The notes under the pieces are model-generated. The model had not been told where the DNA came from. It saw only the letters and a list, made by a program, of their open reading frames with translations, and did not search any database. Source: Alphaproteobacteria bacterium (lineage in GTDB: Bacteria; Pseudomonadota; Alphaproteobacteria; Puniceispirillales; UBA1172). Taken from it: 9,977 nt of DNA. The stretch is taken from the NCBI GenBank assembly GCA_023259875.1, contig JALRFL010000227.1, positions 1-9,977 on the forward strand, given 5' to 3'. Below, one piece after another: positions 7,274-9,977 of this stretch. How positions within the stretch are numbered: the stretch's first letter is position 1; every line of letters begins with the position of its first letter. A program made the position numbers and the translations under genes.

Positions 7274-8470
7274 CTAGTTTCCTTTTACTGCCTTAACAAT
7301 TTTTTCCGCCGCGTCATTGAGATCATCTGCGGCGATGAGATCAAGATCGCTGGCCTCTAATATGGCCTTGCCTTCAGCGACTTTCGTGCCTTCTAGGCGC
7401 ACCACCAAGGGAACGCTAAGTTTGACATCTTTAGCCGCTTGAACCACCCCTTCCGCGATCACATCACAACGCATAATGCCGCCAAAAATATTAACCAAAA
7501 TCCCCTTCACATTGGGATCGGCGGTAATGATTTTGAACGCTGCGGTCACTTTTTCTTTGCTAGCGCCGCCGCCAACATCAAGGAAATTGGCAGGCTCAGA
7601 GCCATAAAGTTTAATGATATCCATAGTGGCCATGGCTAATCCGGCGCCATTGACCATACAGCCAATATCCCCATCAAGGGCAATATAAGCGAGATCATAC
7701 TTTGACGCTTCTAGCTCTTTGGGGTCTTCTTCGGTGATATCGCGTAATTCCATAATATCGGGATGCCTGAACAAGGCATTGTTATCAAAAGACACCTTGG
7801 CATCAAGCACCTGAACATGATTATCCTTGGTCACCACCAAAGGATTAATTTCAAGCAGGCTCATATCCTTTTCCGTAAAGGCTTGATAAAGAGCCTTAAA
7901 AAGGGCGATGCCTTCTTCGCGTGCGGTACCATCAAGAGCCAACGCATCTGCCAATGTTGCGGCATCCGCATCTGTGCAACCTGTGCTGTGGTTAATAGCA
8001 ACGCTGTGGATTTTTTCTGGTGTATCATGGGCAACGGTTTCAATGTCCATACCGCCTTCGGTGGACACAACAAAGGCCACTTTGCCCACCGCGCGATCTA
8101 CCAATATTGAGAGATAAAGCTCACGCCCAATATCGGCGCCAGCCTCAATATAAAGGCGGTTAACGGTTTTACCAGCCGCGCCCGTTTGGGCAGTGACCAG
8201 TGTTTTGCCAAACATTTCCTTGGCGTTTGCCTTGGCTTCTTCTGATGAAAAGCTAACGCGAACACCGCCCTTAGCCTCTGGCGGCAATTCTTTGAAAGTG
8301 CCTTTGCCGCGCCCACCGGCGTGGATTTGGCTTTTGACAACCCAGACAGGCCCTGGCATAGAATCCACCGCCTTATCGATCTGATCAGCGCCAGTGATAA
8401 CCGCGCCCTGCGCCACGGCCGCGCCATAGCTTTTCAGTATCGCCTTTGCTTGATACTCATGAATATTCAT
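7274..8470 (-). CDS. sucC: Succinyl-CoA synthetase beta subunit (ADP-forming type)
   Basis: 398 aa beta subunit, the ATP-grasp partner of SucD that binds the nucleotide and completes the heterodimer. The N-terminus MNIHEYQAKAILKSYG is diagnostic. KSQIHAGGRGKG is the nucleotide-binding loop of the ATP-grasp domain, LLEINPLVV carries metal- and nucleotide-contacting residues, and FLDVGGGASKEKV plus GILVNIFGGIMRCDVIAEG form the ligase domain carrying the power helix that faces the SucD histidine. Length is normal (E. coli 388). The start ATG at 8470 has AAGGGAAG 6 nt upstream. First gene of the sucCD operon; unlike many alphaproteobacteria, no mdh lies directly upstream and no sucAB follows. ADP versus GDP preference cannot be told with certainty. 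Confidence 0.97.
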   Translation of the reverse strand: MNIHEYQAKAILKSYGAAVAQGAVITGADQIDKAVDSMPGPVWVVKSQIHAGGRGKGTFKELPPEAKGGVRVSFSSEEAKANAKEMFGKTLVTAQTGAAGKTVNRLYIEAGADIGRELYLSILVDRAVGKVAFVVSTEGGMDIETVAHDTPEKIHSVAINHSTGCTDADAATLADALALDGTAREEGIALFKALYQAFTEKDMSLLEINPLVVTKDNHVQVLDAKVSFDNNALFRHPDIMELRDITEEDPKELEASKYDLAYIALDGDIGCMVNGAGLAMATMDIIKLYGSEPANFLDVGGGASKEKVTAAFKIITADPNVKGILVNIFGGIMRCDVIAEGVVQAAKDVKLSVPLVVRLEGTKVAEGKAILEASDLDLIAADDLNDAAEKIVKAVKGN

Positions 8471-8499
8471 TGATGCTTCCCTTAATTATTTCATGCCTA

Positions 8500-8508
8500 A
8501 TTATATCA
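8500..8508 (-). promoter_or_regulatory. Extended -10 promoter of sucCD
   Basis: On the minus strand the bases read TGATATAAT, a perfect TATAAT (8505-8500) with the TGn extension. No good -35 is found 16-18 bp upstream, which the extended -10 would explain. The start would lie near 8493, about 23 nt before the sucC ATG. Confidence 0.6.
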
Positions 8509-8564
8509 TGGTTTAGGTGGCGGCTATGAGATGACCGCCCAACACCGGAATCGTTATATTTTTA

Positions 8565-8574
8565 TGGTATACCA
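8565..8574. promoter_or_regulatory. Candidate GntR (FCD-type) operator TGGTATACCA
   Basis: A perfect 10 bp palindrome centred on GTATAC. Operators of GntR/FCD regulators often have the form TnGTnnACnA, and a GntR-type gene lies downstream. A partial copy, TGGTATA (8688-8694), overlaps the -10 area of the plus-strand promoter. Binding is inferred only. Confidence 0.4.
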
Positions 8575-8670
8575 GACTTTTTCATTTTGAAAGATGGAAC
8601 ATTATGGTTTTTGCACATCATTTTTAAAATACTGTAAATAAACGATTATTTTTTATTTTATAAGTGATGC

Positions 8671-8698
8671 TTGACGAAGAAAAACTTTGGTATATTGT
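8671..8698 (+). promoter_or_regulatory. Candidate promoter for the GntR gene
   Basis: TTGACG (8671-8676) and TATTGT (8693-8698) are 16 bp apart, a fair sigma-70 pair; TTGTAT at 8695-8700 is an alternative -10. The leader would be about 115 nt. The -10 overlaps the half-operator TGGTATA, which would suit autorepression. Confidence 0.4.
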
Positions 8699-8820
8699 AT
8701 TTTTAATGGTTTTAGCAGGTGTGATTTGAGGGCTTAAAAGCCTTACTTTTACCCCAGATTGTCCCTGATGAGCTTCAAGATAAGCACAAACAAGGGATGG
8801 ATAAAGCAGGAAAGAGATAA

Positions 8821-9546
8821 GTGGCAAGCGAGATTAAGTTAAAACCGATAGCGACTGATTTCACCATAAAGGATCACCTTTATGAGGTTATTCGCGATCA
8901 TATTCTTAGTATCGATATCTATGCCATGGACGAAGATCTGCGCCTTGATGAACGCCAGCTGGCTAGCCAGTTAGGCGTATCAAGAACCCCGATTCGTGAA
9001 GTTTTGGCAAGGCTAGCCCAAGATGGGTTAGTCGAAATTCTGCCGCGAAAAGGTGTTTTCATTCACCGCAAATCCATGAGTGACATTCTTGATATGGTGA
9101 TCACTTGGGCGGCGCGTCGGGCAACGTCGTGCTATGCCAGCCGAACCACCACAGGCGATCATCCCAGGTGCGGTTCGGGTCGGTGTTCGGACTGGGTGTG
9201 TCAACGGCCCGAAAAAACGGCGGCTGCGCCACGGGCGCCGCCAGCCGCTGGACCGGATGCTGTCCGCTTTTCAAACCCAGCCGATAGGCCGCAACCCGCG
9301 CGATGCTGGCGGGACCCAGCCGTGCATAGGTACTGGCCTGTGTCAGGCGACGGCTCATACCTGGGTGCGCAGGATCTCGGCCACGTCAATTGTCACCTTG
9401 GCGACCTCGAACAGGTCTGCGGCCGAGATCGGGGTCGTGCCGCCCGCCGCAACGGCCGTGACAAAGGCTGCCGCACAGGGCGTCTGCCCCTTGTCTTGCC
9501 GCCACAGGTTCTGCTTCTTGAAGCCCGGCCAGTTGAAGCCGCGTAG
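8821..9546 (+). CDS. GntR-family regulator, N-terminal part only, fused to a spurious tail
   Basis: Only residues 1 to about 98 (to about 9114) are genuine. They form a GntR winged helix: IKDHLYEVIRDHIL, then LDERQLASQLGVSRTPIRE, then GLVEILPRKGVFIHRKS. The linker MSDILDMVITWAA leads, as in FCD-type members, to a ligand-binding domain that should start next but is missing. From about 9115 the frame runs on by chance to a TAG at 9544-9546 through high-GC sequence that is antisense to two other genes; that tail has no GntR character. Start is GTG at 8821 with AGGAAAGAG (8808-8816) upstream, and a stop codon lies directly before it. FCD regulators usually bind organic acids or sugar acids, but the effector cannot be guessed without the lost domain. 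As written the product would bind DNA at most without control; most likely the sequence is a chimeric join. Confidence 0.8.
   Translation: MASEIKLKPIATDFTIKDHLYEVIRDHILSIDIYAMDEDLRLDERQLASQLGVSRTPIREVLARLAQDGLVEILPRKGVFIHRKSMSDILDMVITWAARRATSCYASRTTTGDHPRCGSGRCSDWVCQRPEKTAAAPRAPPAAGPDAVRFSNPADRPQPARCWRDPAVHRYWPVSGDGSYLGAQDLGHVNCHLGDLEQVCGRDRGRAARRNGRDKGCRTGRLPLVLPPQVLLLEARPVEAA
9101..9358 (-). CDS. N-terminal fragment of a probable heparinase II/III-like polysaccharide lyase
   Basis: 85 codons from an ATG at 9358. The N-terminus (MSRRLTQASTYARLGPASIA) followed by RVAAYRLGLKSG resembles the basic start of heparinase II/III-family proteins encoded in surface-polysaccharide clusters, and the segment DDRLWWFGWHSTTLPDAPP resembles the WH motif near their N-terminus. 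The rest (such proteins have several hundred residues) is lost at the junction; the TGA at 9103-9101 is made by the joined sequence, where a tryptophan codon TGG would be a natural continuation. The ATG overlaps the stop of the upstream oxidoreductase as ATGA, so the two were translationally coupled. Family call is moderate because the catalytic part is absent. Confidence 0.5.
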   Translation of the reverse strand: MSRRLTQASTYARLGPASIARVAAYRLGLKSGQHPVQRLAAPVAQPPFFRAVDTPSPNTDPNRTWDDRLWWFGWHSTTLPDAPPK

Positions 9547-9888
9547 CTTCAGGAAGTTGTCCAGCTGCAAGGTGCGCCCGGCGGCAAAGACCTCGACCCG
9601 TTCCTTGGCAAAGGATGCACCGCCATTGGCAAGGTAATGGATGGTGCCGAACGATCCGTCCTCGAATCCAAGTGTGATCGAGGCCTTGTCCTCGGTCACC
9701 GCCTCGGCATCCGTGTCGCCCATGCGCCGCGCCTGAACCGAGGTGATCGGAGCCCCGGCGAGGAACCGCATCAGGTCGATGTAGTGGCATGCTTCGCCGA
9801 TGATCCGCCCGCCGCCCACCGCCGGGTCCTGCGTCCAATGATCGGCGGGGATCGCGCCTGCGTTCATCACCATGACAAAGCTCTTCGG
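9355..9888 (-). CDS. C-terminal part of a Gfo/Idh/MocA-family (possibly bi-domain) oxidoreductase
   Basis: About 178 recognisable codons of the substrate-binding domain of an NAD(P)-dependent sugar-type oxidoreductase. NAGAIPADHWTQDP, then GGGRIIGEACHYIDLMRFL with the conserved GGG...CH..D block, then TLGFEDGSFGTIHYLANG and the ending VAEILRTQV are typical. The wording AGAIPADHW is characteristic of the long proteins in which a zinc alcohol dehydrogenase is fused to a Gfo/Idh/MocA domain in polysaccharide loci; the N-terminal part is not in this window. Similarity is recognisable to about 9888 (PKSFVMVMNAG); the frame stays open to the window edge but the residues beyond read as low-complexity and unconvincing. 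The stop overlaps the start of the next gene by 4 nt. Confidence 0.75.
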   Translation of the reverse strand, partial: PKSFVMVMNAGAIPADHWTQDPAVGGGRIIGEACHYIDLMRFLAGAPITSVQARRMGDTDAEAVTEDKASITLGFEDGSFGTIHYLANGGASFAKERVEVFAAGRTLQLDNFLKLRGFNWPGFKKQNLWRQDKGQTPCAAAFVTAVAAGGTTPISAADLFEVAKVTIDVAEILRTQV

Positions 9889-9977
9889 TGCAGCCCTACG
9901 GCTTGCTGTCCCTGCGGCTGAAGTCTGATTCCGCGCCGCTGATGGAGCAGGAAAGCGGTATCGGCGATCGGGTGATC
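9876..9977 (+). other. Unassigned open stretch at the right edge
   Basis: A 34-codon plus-strand frame, opened after a TGA at 9873-9875, runs off the window and reads as protein-like (PYGLLSLRLKSDSAPLME, then ESGIGDRVI). I do not recognise it. The opposite strand is also open in two frames, one of them the oxidoreductase frame. It may be a further fragment with a second discontinuity near 9889, or simply the continuing coding region of the oxidoreductase gene. It cannot be resolved from this window. Confidence 0.25.

Larger units (their letters stand above)
8471..8820. other. AT-rich intergenic region between sucC and gntR
   Basis: 350 bp without a credible gene. From left to right it holds the sucC ribosome site and extended -10, the palindrome TGGTATACCA (8565-8574), CTGTAAATA (8632-8640, also found reversed in the scfR control region), a plus-strand promoter candidate (8671-8698), a small hairpin AGGGCT/AGCCTT (8729-8744) with a TAAA loop, and a seven-codon reading frame (8797-8820) whose TAA abuts the GTG of the GntR gene. 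The hairpin lacks a clear T-tract and its role is unknown. Confidence 0.7.
9103..9977. other. High-GC foreign segment joined inside gntR
   Basis: Base composition changes sharply: the 60 bases from 8821 contain 26 G/C, those from 9181 contain 42, and those from 9361 contain 37. The segment carries two overlapping minus-strand gene fragments, each truncated at its outer edge, and no transposase or integrase. The join lies next to GATC (9099-9102), and the same 7-mer GGTGATC is found at 9096-9102 and at the last seven bases of the window (9971-9977). Confidence 0.75.

Noticed and set aside
6361..8470. Malate-CoA ligase (MtkA/MtkB) as an alternative for the two-subunit ligase
   Set aside because: Central and active-site blocks read as ordinary SucC/SucD, and no serine-cycle genes are adjacent.
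8624..8827. Minus-strand 67-codon reading frame in the sucC-gntR intergenic region
   Set aside because: Low-complexity Ser/Ile/Lys-rich product from AT-rich DNA, no family resemblance, overlaps the start of gntR and promoter signals.
9115..9546. C-terminal part of the long plus-strand frame as a novel GntR effector domain
   Set aside because: It is antisense to two recognisable overlapping minus-strand genes, rich in Arg/Pro/Ala as expected of a high-GC shadow frame, and has no FCD or UTRA features.
9103..9977. Mobile element or genomic island
   Set aside because: No transposase, integrase, terminal inverted repeats or tRNA; only truncated metabolic gene fragments are present.

Overview
The window reads as a piece of an alphaproteobacterial chromosome with a foreign-looking right end. 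Positions 1 to about 9100 carry ordinary metabolic genes at moderate GC. They comprise an NAD-linked, FdsA/FdsB-type molybdenum formate dehydrogenase, a ScfR/RamB-type regulator, and succinyl-CoA synthetase. Gene content, moderate GC and an AT-rich intergenic style would suit a marine SAR116-like lineage, but that placement is inference. No RNA genes, CRISPR arrays, transposases or phage genes are visible.

Layout. (1) 1-3473, plus strand: the 3' end of fdsB, then complete fdsA, 11 bp apart, so one operon. FdsA oxidises formate at a bis-MGD molybdenum site with a cysteine ligand and passes electrons through Fe-S clusters to FdsB, whose FMN/NADH part lies upstream of the window. The operon ends at fdsA; the usual fdsC/fdsD do not follow. 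(2) 3495-4937, minus: an XRE/ScfR-family regulator convergent with fdsA. (3) 4938-5155: a divergent AT-rich control region with a good minus-strand promoter and paired TTTGTAAA half-sites overlapping its -35, a candidate autoregulatory operator. (4) 5156-6220, plus: a ketopantoate-reductase-fold protein whose catalytic lysine appears to be replaced. (5) 6221-6360: two strong hairpin terminators between convergent units. (6) 6361-8470, minus: sucD and sucC, a two-gene operon with an extended -10 promoter. (7) 8471-8820: a 350 bp AT-rich intergenic region with a TGGTATACCA palindrome, a GntR-type operator candidate. (8) 8821-~9114: the N-terminal DNA-binding part of a GntR regulator, cut off abruptly.

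From about 9103 the sequence changes to much higher GC and to broken fragments of an unrelated minus-strand operon: the C-terminal part of a Gfo/Idh/MocA-type oxidoreductase followed, with an ATGA overlap, by the N-terminus of a probable heparinase II/III-like protein. Both belong to the surface-polysaccharide type of cluster. The join falls inside the gntR gene and inside the heparinase-like gene at once, at a GATC site and a stretch that could suit both genes. It is best read as a chimeric join (assembly, cloning or ligation) or an illegitimate recombination, not as a working gene arrangement.

I see no convincing undescribed multi-gene system. The points most worth checking are the junction, the ScfR operator, the missing cluster ligands in FdsA and the substituted lysine of the reductase-like protein.
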